Shown here: positions 55,462 through 64,000 of the stretch, one piece after another
Numbering within the stretch: position 1 is the first letter of the stretch
Layout of the letters: every line of letters starts with the position of its first letter
Assembly (NCBI RefSeq): GCF_900172335.1
Contig: NZ_FWFX01000002.1
Coordinates: forward strand, 434,001 to 498,000
Reading direction: 5' to 3'
DNA length: 64,000 nucleotides
Source: Roseovarius albus
GTDB taxonomy: Bacteria; Pseudomonadota; Alphaproteobacteria; Rhodobacterales; Rhodobacteraceae
The notes under the pieces: model-generated
What the model was told of the DNA's origin: nothing
The model's database searches: none
Seen by the model: the letters and a program-made list of their open reading frames with translations, nothing else
Translations under genes and position numbers: made by a program

Positions 55462-55970
55462 TGGCTGAAGAACGCGCAGTATTGGCTGGTGGATGCTTCT
55501 GGGGCATGCAGGATCTGATCCGTAAAATGCCGGGGGTTTTGAACACCCGTGTGGGATATACCGGCGGTGATGTGCCCAACGCGACCTATCGCAACCACGG
55601 CACCCATGCTGAAGGGATTGAGATCATCTTTGACCCGGCCAAAATCAGCTATCGTCAGTTGCTGGAGTTCTTTTTCCAGATCCACGACCCGACCACGCCA
55701 AACCGGCAGGGCAACGACCTGGGGATGTCGTACCGGTCAGCGATCTACTTCGTTGATGAAGATCAGAAGGCCACAGCAATTGATACCATTGCTGACGTCA
55801 ACGCCAGCGGCCTGTGGCCCGGCAAGGTGGTCACGCAAGTGGAGCCTGTAGGCGAGTTTTGGGACGCAGAACCTGAACATCAGGACTATCTGGAGCGGGT
55901 GCCGAACGGCTATACCTGCCACTTTGCCCGCCCCGGCTGGGTGCTGCCGAAACGCGACGCGGCGGAATGA
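55458..55970 (+). CDS. msrA: Peptide-methionine (S)-S-oxide reductase
   Basis: A 170-residue enzyme complementary to MsrB. The catalytic motif GGCFWG (11-16 in the ATGATG-started protein), then GYTGG and [14 protein letters not shown], are diagnostic. GGAGA precedes the start, which overlaps the msrB stop; the operon ends in a good terminator. No signal peptide, so it acts in the cytoplasm. Confidence 0.96.
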   Translation: MMAEERAVLAGGCFWGMQDLIRKMPGVLNTRVGYTGGDVPNATYRNHGTHAEGIEIIFDPAKISYRQLLEFFFQIHDPTTPNRQGNDLGMSYRSAIYFVDEDQKATAIDTIADVNASGLWPGKVVTQVEPVGEFWDAEPEHQDYLERVPNGYTCHFARPGWVLPKRDAAE

Positions 55971-55978
55971 GTTGCAAG

Positions 55979-56008
55979 CGGGCCTCAGAATTTCTGAGGC
56001 CCGATTTT
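55979..56008 (+). terminator. Intrinsic terminator of msrBA
   Basis: CGGGCCTCAG (55979-55988) pairs with CTGAGGCCCG (55994-56003) over a 5-base loop, followed by ATTTT. Confidence 0.88.
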
Positions 56009-56103
56009 CAAGTGATGCCGCTGGATGTCGGGATACGCAAGCATATGACCAATTTTAGGTGACCAGGTGCTTGAAGTATATCGTTTGAATTCAGCCTTGT
56101 TGT

Positions 56104-56495
56104 TTATGTGTTTAGGTTCACCTGAGATTGAGCTAGGTTTCCGGAACTGTCTGCGTGGGTGATATAACCCTTCACAGCGTTTGGCCCTTGCCGGTAGAAC
56201 GTTGCACCAACATGCTTGCCATAGCGGCTAACTGCCCCGCAATTCACGGAAAAACGTGTAAACCCTTCTTCGGATTGTTGTGCGAGGGAGCCGATGGTGT
56301 CGGTTCCGCAAATGTGCTTGGCGATGTCGCGCATATCATCACTTGAGAAAGTATTCGGATCATAAATCCCTGTAACGGTCTGGGCATTATTCGTGACATC
56401 AATGATCGCGGCATCTTTTTTAGCGCTAGGAGTTGATGAGCAGGCCGCAAGCCCGCCAACTAAAAGAACCAAAGCTGCCGTCTGTAAAATTTCAT
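56104..56495 (-). pseudogene. Small lipoprotein gene with an apparent 1-base frameshift after the start codon
   Basis: The open frame (56104-56472, from a TTG) encodes the end of a lipoprotein signal, LVLLVGGLAAC, with the lipobox Cys, and a roughly 110-residue mature part with two further Cys. A well-placed GGAG and ATG-AAA stand at 56505-56490, but that ATG is in a different frame and meets a stop after 11 codons. Restoring one A in the AAA run would give MKILQTAALVLLVGGLAAC, a textbook lipoprotein signal in frame with the rest. So the gene has lost one base, or the sequence has an error, or translation starts at a rare codon. The mature function is unknown. Confidence 0.6.
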
Positions 56496-56671
56496 AACTT
56501 ACTCCAAAGTTGTGTGATTCTAGACGTGGTTAACTTTTCTAATGGATGATTTCCAGGGCGAGATTTCGGCTACTGGTTTAAATCCTTGGATGTATGGCGT
56601 GAACGCTTAAGAACTATCTATGCGCTTCGAAGTGGGGTCCCTTGGGTCAAGAATAGCATAAATGATGAGGT

Positions 56672-57577
56672 TTAAATCGCGCCAGATGCAATGCGAACAG
56701 CTTCATATTCCGCCGGGGCCTCATGGCTGCCGTCAGTAAAACAGGCCACGGTGATGGGTGTTTTACGATCCGGGAAATGGTACACGGCGTTCACACAGAA
56801 CGGGCCAGCGCCGGAATGGCCGATTGCGCGGCCAGTTGGGCCAGTGTCGCCGCTCATGAGCCCGAGCGCATAGCCTGCAGTGACCCATGGGCGGTTGGGA
56901 AGCGGGCCGCCGAGGTCGATGCGATCTAGCATCATTTCCAATGAGGCGGGTTTCAGGACGTGTCCTTGAAACAACGCGTGCAGCAGGCGGGTGGCATCGC
57001 GGGCGTTGCCGATCAGGCAGCCGTGGTAGACCCAGCGGGGATCATAACTTGCGGCAGCAGGCCAGTGCAGGGTGGAAAATTGTGCTCTGGTTTCTGCGAG
57101 GATGACGCTGTGCAAGCCAAGCGGCGCAGAGATCAACTCGCTGATGATGGCCCCGAGGGATTTACCTGTTGATTGTTCCAGTGCCTTTCGCGCCAGCATG
57201 TAGCCGACATTGGAGTAGGCCCAGCCTTTGTTGGGAGGGAAGAGTGGGCCCTTGGCGGTGACCATCTCGAGGATTTTGAAACAGGGCCATGGCGTATCCT
57301 GTGCTGCAACGGCTTGATGGTATTCCGGCAGACTGCCATAATCGCCGAGCCCGGAGGTGTGCTGCAGCAATTGGCGCAGGGTATAGGGGTGCTCCAGAAT
57401 GGGTGCGTCCAAGTCCAGGTCACCCTGTTCAACCAGCTTCAAAGCGCAGATCGCTATGACGGTTTTGGTGAAGCTCCAATAGGGGAAGAGGGCGGTGTCA
57501 CTGCCGGAACTGCCCTCGTGCCCGGTGACGTTGACCCAGTGTGAATGAATAGTCTGAACCGACATCGGTTGTTTCAA
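56672..57577 (-). CDS. Serine hydrolase of the beta-lactamase/class C family
   Basis: A 301-residue protein with the penicillin-binding fold: SFTK (S35-x-x-K38) is the catalytic pair, AYSNVGYM supplies the Tyr-x-Asn, and GHSGAG near the C-terminus is the third motif. It resembles esterases and D-amino-peptidases more than true lactamases. No signal peptide is visible, suggesting a cytoplasmic enzyme. Its TTG start at 57577 overlaps the stop of the Lrp-type regulator gene (TTGA); an ATG at 57565 is the alternative. The two are one operon. Confidence 0.82.
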   Translation of the reverse strand: MKQPMSVQTIHSHWVNVTGHEGSSGSDTALFPYWSFTKTVIAICALKLVEQGDLDLDAPILEHPYTLRQLLQHTSGLGDYGSLPEYHQAVAAQDTPWPCFKILEMVTAKGPLFPPNKGWAYSNVGYMLARKALEQSTGKSLGAIISELISAPLGLHSVILAETRAQFSTLHWPAAASYDPRWVYHGCLIGNARDATRLLHALFQGHVLKPASLEMMLDRIDLGGPLPNRPWVTAGYALGLMSGDTGPTGRAIGHSGAGPFCVNAVYHFPDRKTPITVACFTDGSHEAPAEYEAVRIASGAI

Positions 57578-58077
57578 TCCCGTGGTTGAAAGGTCTTTTC
57601 GCGAAGCTCTTCGGTAATGCCCGCTTGAACCGGACGTTCAAGCACGGTGGACAAGGCTACGTAGCTTTTGGTCGTTTGAACCTCGGGCATGTCGTAGATG
57701 CGGGCCAGCAGGGCTTCTAATGCTTGGGTGTTCTCGGTGCGGACCTTGAGAACCATGCAGGCGTCGCCAGCGACGGTGTGCATTTCCTCGACCTCGGGGA
57801 AATTGCACAGGTCCAGCATGGCCTGAGATTTGCCCCAGCCTGTGGAATCGACGTGAACGAAAGCCAGAAGGCTTTTGCCGGTCATTGCCGGATCAAGCTG
57901 CGCACTGACGGATTTGATTCGGCCCGTGGCCTTGTAGCGTTTGACCCGTTCGTGCACGGCAGGGGCGGACAGGCCCACCTGTTTGCCGATCTCGGCATAG
58001 GTTTGTTCGGCGCCCTGCGACAGCAGGCCTAACAGTTTTCGGTCAATCGCGTCGAGGCCATGTGGATCTTTGGGCAT
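57574..58077 (-). CDS. Lrp/AsnC family transcriptional regulator
   Basis: A 167-residue regulator with an N-terminal helix-turn-helix (TYAEIGKQVGLSAPAVHERV) and a RAM-type C-terminal domain (VAGDACMVLKVRTENTQAL, shown in part). The C-terminus extends about 15 residues beyond the usual length. It is divergent from the MFS transporter gene, overlapped by the serine hydrolase gene, and has a candidate operator in the 99-base gap upstream. Control of the exporter and of itself is the likely role. Confidence 0.92.
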   Translation of the reverse strand: MPKDPHGLDAIDRKLLGLLSQGAEQTYAEIGKQVGLSAPAVHERVKRYKATGRIKSVSAQLDPAMTGKSLLAFVHVDSTGWGKSQAMLDLCNFPEVEEMHTVAGDACMVLKVRTENTQALEALLARIYDMPEVQTTKSYVALSTVLERPVQAGITEELREKTFQPRD

Positions 58078-58083
58078 CTTCTG

Positions 58084-58123
58084 AACACCATTCGGAATAT
58101 TTCTTCAATGGCAATATGGTGTT
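58084..58123. promoter_or_regulatory. Widely spaced inverted repeat between Lrp-type regulator and MFS genes
   Basis: AACACCAT (58084-58091) and ATGGTGTT (58116-58123) are perfect 8-base arms, 32 bases from start to start, about three helical turns. This suits an Lrp oligomer binding one DNA face. AT-rich sequence lies between. Confidence 0.45.
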
Positions 58124-58176
58124 TTGAAAATGCGGGGGATGCAATAGGTTTTGAGCGAATTTGTGGAGGAAACACC

Positions 58177-59322
58177 ATGTCTGCGTTGTGGTATTTGATG
58201 CTGGCCGTCGGAGTTGTCGGGTCGAACGCACTGGTTCTGAGCCCGATCGCGGGAGATGTGGCCTTGTCCTTTGCCGGACATAAGCCTTCGGATGTTTTGC
58301 TGGCCTCGGCAGTCTATGGCGCGATCACGGCACTGAGTGCACTCACGCTTGCGCCCAAGGCAGATCGGTTTGGCTTGGCCCGCTCGGTGTGCTGCGCGCT
58401 GGGCGTCTTGGCTGCAGCGATGATGATCAGTGCGATGGCGCCAACCCTGTGGGCATTGGTAGCGGGACAGGCGTTGGCTGGACTTGCGGCTGGTGTAGCA
58501 CTGCCAGCCGCCTATGGGCTGACGGCGGTGATTTCCAAGCCAGGTGAGGAAAGCGCCTCTCTGGGCAAAGTTCTGACCGGCTGGACGTTAAGCCTGGTGC
58601 TGGGCGTGACCGCGTCGTCATTCTTGGCGGATGCGGTACATTGGCGTGCGGTGTTTGTTGTGATGGCGATAATGGCCGTTGGGACAGGTATGTTGTTGTG
58701 GCGCGCCGTTGACGGCTTGCCCCGCACCGGGGAACGGCCAGAGGCGGTTTCGCCTTTGTCGGTCCTGCGGTTGCCGGGTTTGATGGGACTCCTGATCTCC
58801 GTCATGGCCTTCATGGCCGCGTTTTATGGGCTATATGCTTACCTCGGGACCCATCTGAGTGAGACGCTGGGGTTGTCGACGAGCATGACCGGAATGGCTG
58901 CATTGGTCTATGGTATCGGGTTTGGGTTGGCCTCCTCCTTAGACAGGTTGATAGATCACTTTGGAGCCGCACGTGCTGCACCGGTGGTGTTCGTCACAAT
59001 GATCGGGATTTACGTTGCACTGGCGGTGTCCGCATCCTCTGCCATGGCGCTCTTTGTTATGTGTTTTGTCTGGGGCGCTGTGAATCACCTCGGGCTCAAT
59101 TTGTTGGTTGGCCAATTGGCGGCAATTTCTCCACAGCAACGCGCGACGGTGATGGGGTTGAACAGTGCGGTGACCTATTTGGCTATGTTCGTCGGTACGA
59201 TGAGCTTCAAGACGATTTTTGAGGTCTACGGTTTTGGTGTAGCGGCTTATCTGTCCGCGCTCTGTATTGTGCCGGCTGCGGGCTATGCGTTGAAGACCTG
59301 CCAGAGACGCGTGCAGGTCTGA
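58177..59322 (+). CDS. Major facilitator superfamily transporter
   Basis: A 381-residue inner-membrane protein with about 12 hydrophobic helices. The segment after helix 2, LAPKADRFGLARS, corresponds to the MFS loop motif, and GWTLSLVLGVTASSFLAD resembles the antiporter motif C region, so an exporter is likely. GGAGG lies 8 bases before the ATG at 58177, which rules out the longer frame from 58060. It is divergent from an Lrp-type regulator. Confidence 0.88.
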   Translation: MSALWYLMLAVGVVGSNALVLSPIAGDVALSFAGHKPSDVLLASAVYGAITALSALTLAPKADRFGLARSVCCALGVLAAAMMISAMAPTLWALVAGQALAGLAAGVALPAAYGLTAVISKPGEESASLGKVLTGWTLSLVLGVTASSFLADAVHWRAVFVVMAIMAVGTGMLLWRAVDGLPRTGERPEAVSPLSVLRLPGLMGLLISVMAFMAAFYGLYAYLGTHLSETLGLSTSMTGMAALVYGIGFGLASSLDRLIDHFGAARAAPVVFVTMIGIYVALAVSASSAMALFVMCFVWGAVNHLGLNLLVGQLAAISPQQRATVMGLNSAVTYLAMFVGTMSFKTIFEVYGFGVAAYLSALCIVPAAGYALKTCQRRVQV

Positions 59323-59820
59323 GCTCTTGGGGAATTGCAACTCGAATAACTGAAATATATTACAATAGTTTACTCTGGCGTTTGCCATGTCGGCAGGCAC
59401 CGAAGACCCGCGCCCTGAACGCTATATCGAATATGAGGTCACACTCGGGCTGCATATGCCGATTTTACCCGAGTGCGTTGCTGGTCAGAAAGTTGCACTT
59501 TCGGAGACGCTCGCCTTATGAGTACATCAACTGGACCTTGCGGTATGATTGTTCGGGGCTGGTGGAATGGGGGCTTGTCGCGGATTCTTCTGGCCTGCGG
59601 GAGCGTCTGCCCGAAGGGATGCCAATTAAAGCGGTTGATTGCGCCGTGCGGGCTGACAGTCAGGGTGTTTGGTTTCAGGTTGTGGGTGATGGGGAATCTG
59701 CCTGTGTTAGCGCGCGATACGTCAGCCGAAAATGGAATGGAAGATTTCAATGGCAACAACGTGGTCATCCGACCAGCTGGGTCGGATTAAACTTTTATTG
59801 GTTCGCGCCGCGCAGGGGGC
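59323..59820 (+). pseudogene. Possible degraded small gene in a 498-base gap
   Basis: No intact gene is convincing here. A frame from ATG 59387 runs 44 codons (MSAGTEDPRPERYIEYEV...) to a stop at 59519-59521. A different frame then reads well from about 59515 to 59790 (YEYINWTLRYDCSGLVEWG..., ending near the pth stop), with protein-like composition but no clean start. The switch near 59512-59520 suggests one gene broken by a frameshift; I recognise neither part. It may also be chance. Confidence 0.25.
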
Positions 59821-60513
59821 TTAGCGGAACTTGTCGACTAGCTTTTGCAGAGTGGAGCGCTCGTCTGAGTGTTCTTCGGCCTGCGCAGGTTTTGCGGCTT
59901 CCTTGGGCTTTGCATCCTCAGCGGGTTTGTTTTTGGAAGAACGCGCTGGGGTTAGACGCTGTGCCACGGCGTTGAGGAAGCGGTCATTGCGGCCTGAGGC
60001 CAACTCGGGTGCGCCGTCGCCGATGCCGCGCAGCAGATCATCGAGCCAGTTCTGATCAGCCTTGGCAAAGTCTTGCAGAACGTAGTTGGCGACGAGTTCC
60101 TTGCGGCCGGGGTGGCCGATGCCCAGTCGGACGCGGGCGTAGGCATCACCGACATGTTGATGGATGGAGCGTAGACCGTTATGACCTGCGTGACCACCGC
60201 CTCGTTTGACGCGCAGCTTGCCGGGGGCGAGGTCCAGCTCATCATGAAAGACAATGATGTCTTCAGGGGTAAGTTTATAGAACCGCATGGCTTCGCCCAC
60301 GGACTGGCCACTGCGGTTCATGAAGGTTTCGGGCTTGAGTAACAGAACCTTTTCCGATCCAAGCCGCCCTTCGCTGATCTGGCCCTGGAACTTGCTCTTC
60401 CATGGGTCAAAACCATGATCACTCGCGATCTGGTCCAGTACCATAAACCCGATGTTGTGCCGGTTTCCGGCGTATTTCGCGCCCGGATTTCCCAGACCGA
60501 CAAACATAAACAT
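59821..60513 (-). CDS. pth: Peptidyl-tRNA hydrolase
   Basis: Releases peptides from prematurely dropped peptidyl-tRNA. The 230 residues show [18 protein letters not shown] with the catalytic His20, [11 protein letters not shown] and [13 protein letters not shown], all diagnostic. After the core (about 185 residues) there is a Lys/Ala/Pro/Glu-rich, probably disordered tail, common in alphaproteobacteria. Its usual neighbour rplY lies 3.2 kb upstream here, separated by two genes. Confidence 0.96.
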   Translation of the reverse strand: MFMFVGLGNPGAKYAGNRHNIGFMVLDQIASDHGFDPWKSKFQGQISEGRLGSEKVLLLKPETFMNRSGQSVGEAMRFYKLTPEDIIVFHDELDLAPGKLRVKRGGGHAGHNGLRSIHQHVGDAYARVRLGIGHPGRKELVANYVLQDFAKADQNWLDDLLRGIGDGAPELASGRNDRFLNAVAQRLTPARSSKNKPAEDAKPKEAAKPAQAEEHSDERSTLQKLVDKFR

Positions 60514-60587
60514 GGCACTGTCCCTTTTGTTTCTGGCGCTGATCTACGCCGCTTGCGGATTGGAATCAACGGCAAGCGGCCAAGGGA

Positions 60588-61532
60588 TTAGTCGCGATAC
60601 GGTACGCCCGGCAGCACGCAGAGCATTTCATACAGAAGGTTGCCCGCAATTACGGCGGTATTGCCCGAAGGATCAAAGGGCGGCGATACCTCGACCAGAT
60701 CGCAGCCTACCAGATTGAGTCCCTTGCAGCCGCGCACAATTTCCAGTGCCTGACTGGTCATTAACCCTCCCATTTCCACGGTGCCGGTGCCGGGGGCACA
60801 GGCGGGATCAAGGCTGTCGATATCAAAAGTCAGGTAGACTGGCATATCGCCGATCTCATCGCGGATCGTGTCCATCAGCGGGGCGCAGGATTTGTACCAA
60901 AGCTCTTCGGCATGCACGACGGTAAACCCCCATTTGCGGGCGGTGTCGAAATCATCCGCCTCATAGCCCGTGCCACGCAGACCGATCTGATAGGTCTTGT
61001 CAGGGACGATCAGCCCTTCCTCGTAAGCACGACGGAATGGGGTGCCATGAGCGATCTGTTCGCCGAACATGTGGTCGTTGATATCGGCATGGGCATCAAC
61101 GTGTATCAGGGCCACGGGGCCGTGTTTCTTGTGGGTCGAGCGCAGTACGGGCAGCGACAGTGTATGATCACCGCCCATTGTCATCGGGATGGCGCCGTGC
61201 TGCAGCACATCGTCATAGAATGTGGTGATCCGTCGCACGCTGTCCTTGAGATCAAAGGTGTTGATCGGGACGTCGCCGATATCGGCCACCTGCAGCCCGT
61301 CAAACGGTGCGGCCTTGGTCCACATGTTGTAGGGGCGCATCAGGGTGCTTTCAGCGCGGATCTGGCGCGGGCCGAACCGCGTGCCCGAGCGTAGGCTTGC
61401 ACCAATGTCCATCGGAATGCCAATGAACGCTGCATCCAGCCCTTCGGCGGTTTCTGCAGCGGGCAGGCGCATGAAGGTGCCAGGACCGCCGAAACGCGGC
61501 ATTTCATTGCCGCCAAGTGGTTGGTTTTTCAT
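60588..61532 (-). CDS. Agmatinase/guanidino-acid ureohydrolase family protein
   Basis: A 314-residue binuclear manganese hydrolase. The metal motifs are GGDHTLS, DAHADIND and SFDIDSLDPACAPGTG-type (here FDIDSLDPACAPGTG). The family splits urea from agmatine, guanidinobutyrate or related compounds; the sequence alone does not choose. GAGGGAG precedes the ATG at 61532, which is preferred to the longer frame at 61586. Confidence 0.88.
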   Translation of the reverse strand: MKNQPLGGNEMPRFGGPGTFMRLPAAETAEGLDAAFIGIPMDIGASLRSGTRFGPRQIRAESTLMRPYNMWTKAAPFDGLQVADIGDVPINTFDLKDSVRRITTFYDDVLQHGAIPMTMGGDHTLSLPVLRSTHKKHGPVALIHVDAHADINDHMFGEQIAHGTPFRRAYEEGLIVPDKTYQIGLRGTGYEADDFDTARKWGFTVVHAEELWYKSCAPLMDTIRDEIGDMPVYLTFDIDSLDPACAPGTGTVEMGGLMTSQALEIVRGCKGLNLVGCDLVEVSPPFDPSGNTAVIAGNLLYEMLCVLPGVPYRD

Positions 61533-61613
61533 GGAAGTGCTCCCTCTGTCCGATGTGATGGTCCGTGCATGGCGCAGAGCTAGCATTTCCTTAAGCCGAT
61601 GTCAGGCTCAGGT

Positions 61614-63527
61614 TTACGGCGTGTACCAGATAGGCGAGGTATAGGCGCGTTCCGTGGTGGTCATTGGCACGTCTTCGTCCATTTGCACATTAAAGCGCTT
61701 GGCTTCGTAGGCAGTCCAGCGTGGTGTCGGAATTTCGATCACGCGGACATAATAGACTGTCTTTAGTGCCGGATCGAAATCAGGGTCTTGCCAGTATGTG
61801 ATCAACTCCGGCGCGCCGATGGTGTTTGTCCAAGTGGCGTTTTCCACATCGACGGTGTTGCCAACCGACGGCAGTTTGCCATCGTCTCCGATTTCGCGGT
61901 CGCCACCCCAAGCCACGTCAAAGACCCGTTCACCGCGTGTGCCGTCGGCATTGAGCCAGCCTTTAATGACCTGCACCCGGTCCAGATTGCCACTGAACGG
62001 GTCTTTCAAAGCGGCGATCTGGAAGCTAGGGGCACCGTCGCCGGAACGTTTGGGCAGATCTGCGCCCATGGGCACACCCTTGGCATAGCCGAGATTGGCG
62101 GGTAGGCGTGACTGTGCATCCTCAGGCGCAAAGTCCCAGCCGCCGAAGAACCGCACCATTATCCGTGATCCGGTTGTGCCGTAGACTTCGCGCCGTTCCA
62201 GTGCATCAAAGATCGCGGCACGCGTATTTTCGGTAGCCCAGACAGCAGCATAGCCGCCCGAAGCCTGTTTCCAGCCGTAGATAGTGAATTCCGGGTCCGG
62301 GGCCTCGATCACCAGGTGTTTCCAGCGGTTGGGTTCGGGCTCCACGCCGGAGTGTTTGCCAAAGAAGTTTTCCTCTTCGACTGCCGCCATGCCGGTGTGC
62401 GCGTCAGTCGATCCGATCTGGCCAACTTTGTAGGGGTTGATGCCAAGCTGTTCCTCGAGCAACAGGCCGGTTTTATAGGCTTCCCGGCTGTATTCATACT
62501 GCAGCATATCCTGTGTTTTGGCCTGGGTCCCGTTCAGGTTTGAGGCGTCCCAGGTATCAAAATCGGAAAACTCGTCATCCGGGCTTAGGAACGGGTGGGC
62601 TTCGCTGTCGCCCTTGATTTGGGTGGTTTCAATGACAGGTTCAAACCTGGCGCGCAGGCGGGCGTTTTCTTCGGTCAGGGGGGAGCCATCGAAGTTGGAC
62701 ACTGAAAACAGCCGCCCATTCGAGAGGTTGCCATTGTGCGGAATCGCCAACACGTCACTACCGGTGCGATCCTCAAAATCGGCCAGATGCGCCCAGAGAT
62801 CTTCGGGATTCTTGCTATCGAATTGTGAGAAGGGCAACACCTCGTTGGCCTTGCTGGCATCTTCGCGGAAGATCACGTTTCGGTGGATGTTGTCGCCACC
62901 TTCAGAGGTCCACTCGTAGCCGATCAGCGCGCTGAAGATGCCAGGCTCGTTATATTGATCCGCGAGTGCAGTATAATGTTGCCATGCTTTTTGGGTGGCT
63001 TTGGGGTTGTCGATCGGGGGCACATCGCCTGACAGCGAGGCGACAATTTCCATCGCGGTGTTGAAGATGATGTCGTCATCGCCGCTGGTTAATGAATCGT
63101 ACCAGGCTTTGCCCTGTTCAGTGGCAAGGATTTCCTGATCGCCGCTTAGCAGTTGTGGCATCAAGCCGTACATTTCTGCGTGATCGGATACGACAAGCCA
63201 ATCCAATGGTCGGGCCAGTTTGGCCTCCAAGCCATGGGTGGTGGTTACTTGATGACCACGGGCGAAGCGAAAGGCATCTTCTTGGCTGAGTTTGTTCATC
63301 GTTCCGGCATCGACCGACACCTCGGTGTGCAGGTGGGTATCGCCCCACAGGAGTAGTGTCGAGAAGGTGCGACCGGCGTAGGGTGAGAAATGGTCAGAGG
63401 TGAATCGTTCGGCGACGTCTTTTTTGAGCGGCAGGGTGTCTTGCACCTGTGCGGCACTTGGGGAGCCGAGAGAAACGAGCGCTGTGGTGGCAGACAAACA
63501 AGCCGTAAAATATAATGGGTGAGGCAT
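61614..63527 (-). CDS. Exported DUF3604 protein
   Basis: A 637-residue protein with a signal peptide (MPHPLYFTACLSATTALVSLG, ending near PSAAQ, shown in part). LLWGDTHLHTEVSVDAGT and VSDHAEMYG are the PHP-like metal motifs that open DUF3604 proteins, and IGSTDAHTG lies in the middle; the set suggests a metal-dependent hydrolase of unknown substrate acting in the periplasm. GGGGATT precedes the ATG at 63527. It lies between rplY and the agmatinase-type gene on the same strand. Confidence 0.85.
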   Translation of the reverse strand: MPHPLYFTACLSATTALVSLGSPSAAQVQDTLPLKKDVAERFTSDHFSPYAGRTFSTLLLWGDTHLHTEVSVDAGTMNKLSQEDAFRFARGHQVTTTHGLEAKLARPLDWLVVSDHAEMYGLMPQLLSGDQEILATEQGKAWYDSLTSGDDDIIFNTAMEIVASLSGDVPPIDNPKATQKAWQHYTALADQYNEPGIFSALIGYEWTSEGGDNIHRNVIFREDASKANEVLPFSQFDSKNPEDLWAHLADFEDRTGSDVLAIPHNGNLSNGRLFSVSNFDGSPLTEENARLRARFEPVIETTQIKGDSEAHPFLSPDDEFSDFDTWDASNLNGTQAKTQDMLQYEYSREAYKTGLLLEEQLGINPYKVGQIGSTDAHTGMAAVEEENFFGKHSGVEPEPNRWKHLVIEAPDPEFTIYGWKQASGGYAAVWATENTRAAIFDALERREVYGTTGSRIMVRFFGGWDFAPEDAQSRLPANLGYAKGVPMGADLPKRSGDGAPSFQIAALKDPFSGNLDRVQVIKGWLNADGTRGERVFDVAWGGDREIGDDGKLPSVGNTVDVENATWTNTIGAPELITYWQDPDFDPALKTVYYVRVIEIPTPRWTAYEAKRFNVQMDEDVPMTTTERAYTSPIWYTP

Positions 63528-63638
63528 AATTTTAATCCCCTGAATATGCAGTCTTGGCAACACGGTCATGAGATTCGACCGCGCACGAGGATCATAGCAC
63601 AATTAGGGGTTTAGCGCGCGATGAGCGCGCCAAACAAG

Positions 63639-63665
63639 AAAACGGGACCCCGAAGGACCCCGTTT
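63639..63665 (-). terminator. Intrinsic terminator of rplY with a UUCG loop
   Basis: On the minus strand AAACGGG pairs with CCCGTTT, the stem continues inward through two wobble pairs and CC/GG, and closes on a TTCG tetraloop; T residues follow (63642-63639). A second palindrome, GCGCGC with GCGCGC, lies just beyond (63614-63630). Confidence 0.8.
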
Positions 63666-63695
63666 CCAAAACATTCAATTGCCGTAAAGCTGGGT

Positions 63696-64000
63696 TCAGC
63701 TTTCTGCGGCTTCTTCTTCCGCCGGAGCTTCGCCATCGGCGATGACTTCGGTTTCAACTGTTTCGTCTTCGTCGTCATCTTCAGCTTTCAGAGCAGACGG
63801 CGCCTGGATGTTGCAGATCACGAAATCACGATCGATAGTCGTTTTCGCGCCCGATGGCAGCTCAACGTCCGAGATGGTGACCGTGTCGCCAACGTTCAGA
63901 CCAGCCAGATCTACAACAACCTTTTCAGGGATGTCGCCAGCGGTCACAACCAGCTCAACTTCGTTCCGAACAACCGTTACAACGCCACCCTTTTTGATGC
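63696..64000 (-). CDS. rplY: 50S ribosomal protein L25/Ctc (5' part cut by window edge)
   Basis: About 100 C-terminal residues are visible. [20 protein letters not shown], then [20 protein letters not shown] (parts shown) and [16 protein letters not shown] are the TL5 domain of the long L25/Ctc form, which binds 5S rRNA. The end is a strongly acidic tail (about 25 residues of Glu, Asp and Ala), typical of alphaproteobacterial L25. The start lies beyond 64000. In the usual order pth follows rplY directly; here two genes intervene. Confidence 0.93.
   Translation of the reverse strand, partial: IKKGGVVTVVRNEVELVVTAGDIPEKVVVDLAGLNVGDTVTISDVELPSGAKTTIDRDFVICNIQAPSALKAEDDDEDETVETEVIADGEAPAEEEAAES

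Overview
The window looks like the chromosome of a marine Roseobacter-group alphaproteobacterium (Rhodobacterales). The evidence is the gene set: a DMSP-lyase-type cupin, osmoregulated periplasmic glucan genes, a TAXI-type TRAP transporter with a UspA partner, a taurine-pyruvate-type aminotransferase and a GcvT-fused FAD demethylase. Codon use is GC-rich. I found no rRNA, tRNA, CRISPR array, insertion sequence, integrase or phage gene. About 57 protein-coding genes can be supported, two of them cut by the window edges.

Layout. 1-6630 (minus): truncated DMSP-lyase-like gene, opgH, opgG/D, opgC and a TTC38-like TPR protein. 7076-9000 (minus): secreted esterase, rhodanese and YHS-domain protein. 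9220-12027 (plus): a TPP enzyme paired with a class III CoA-transferase. 12135-15301 (minus): arabinose-5-phosphate isomerase, TrhO and two small membrane proteins. 15404-17361 (plus): overlapping pncA, UDG-family and SseB-like genes. 17420-19143 (minus): an orphan secreted protein and dapA. 19300-21264 (plus): lytic transglycosylase.

21656-38154 (plus) is the most unusual part. It holds two tandem pairs of GTPases, each a large dynamin-like protein followed by a smaller GTPase with a 4-base GTGA overlap. Small proteins lie before and between the pairs. A second block follows: a membrane Ser/Thr kinase, an FHA protein, a PP2C phosphatase and two secreted LysM plus solute-binding-like proteins. 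I read this as one phospho-regulated envelope or membrane-remodelling system. The sequence supports the gene content and organisation; the joint function is inference. One small GTPase carries a perfect 25-copy hexanucleotide repeat encoding a Glu-Ala tract.

38270-45095: accA, an Asp/Glu racemase-like protein, a LysE exporter with a divergent Lrp regulator whose promoter predicts a leaderless transcript, a taurine-pyruvate-type aminotransferase, a DUF4166 protein and a DCC thiol protein. 45217-54903: a TAXI-TRAP uptake system with UspA, an RpiR regulator, and a divergent catabolic operon (FAD/GcvT demethylase, BKACE, class III aminotransferase), which together look like uptake and breakdown of an N-methylated amino compound. 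55018-64000: msrB-msrA, a small lipoprotein with an apparent start-proximal frameshift, a serine hydrolase with an Lrp regulator and divergent MFS transporter, a possibly degraded gene, pth, an agmatinase-family gene, a DUF3604 protein and truncated rplY (ribosomal protein L25).
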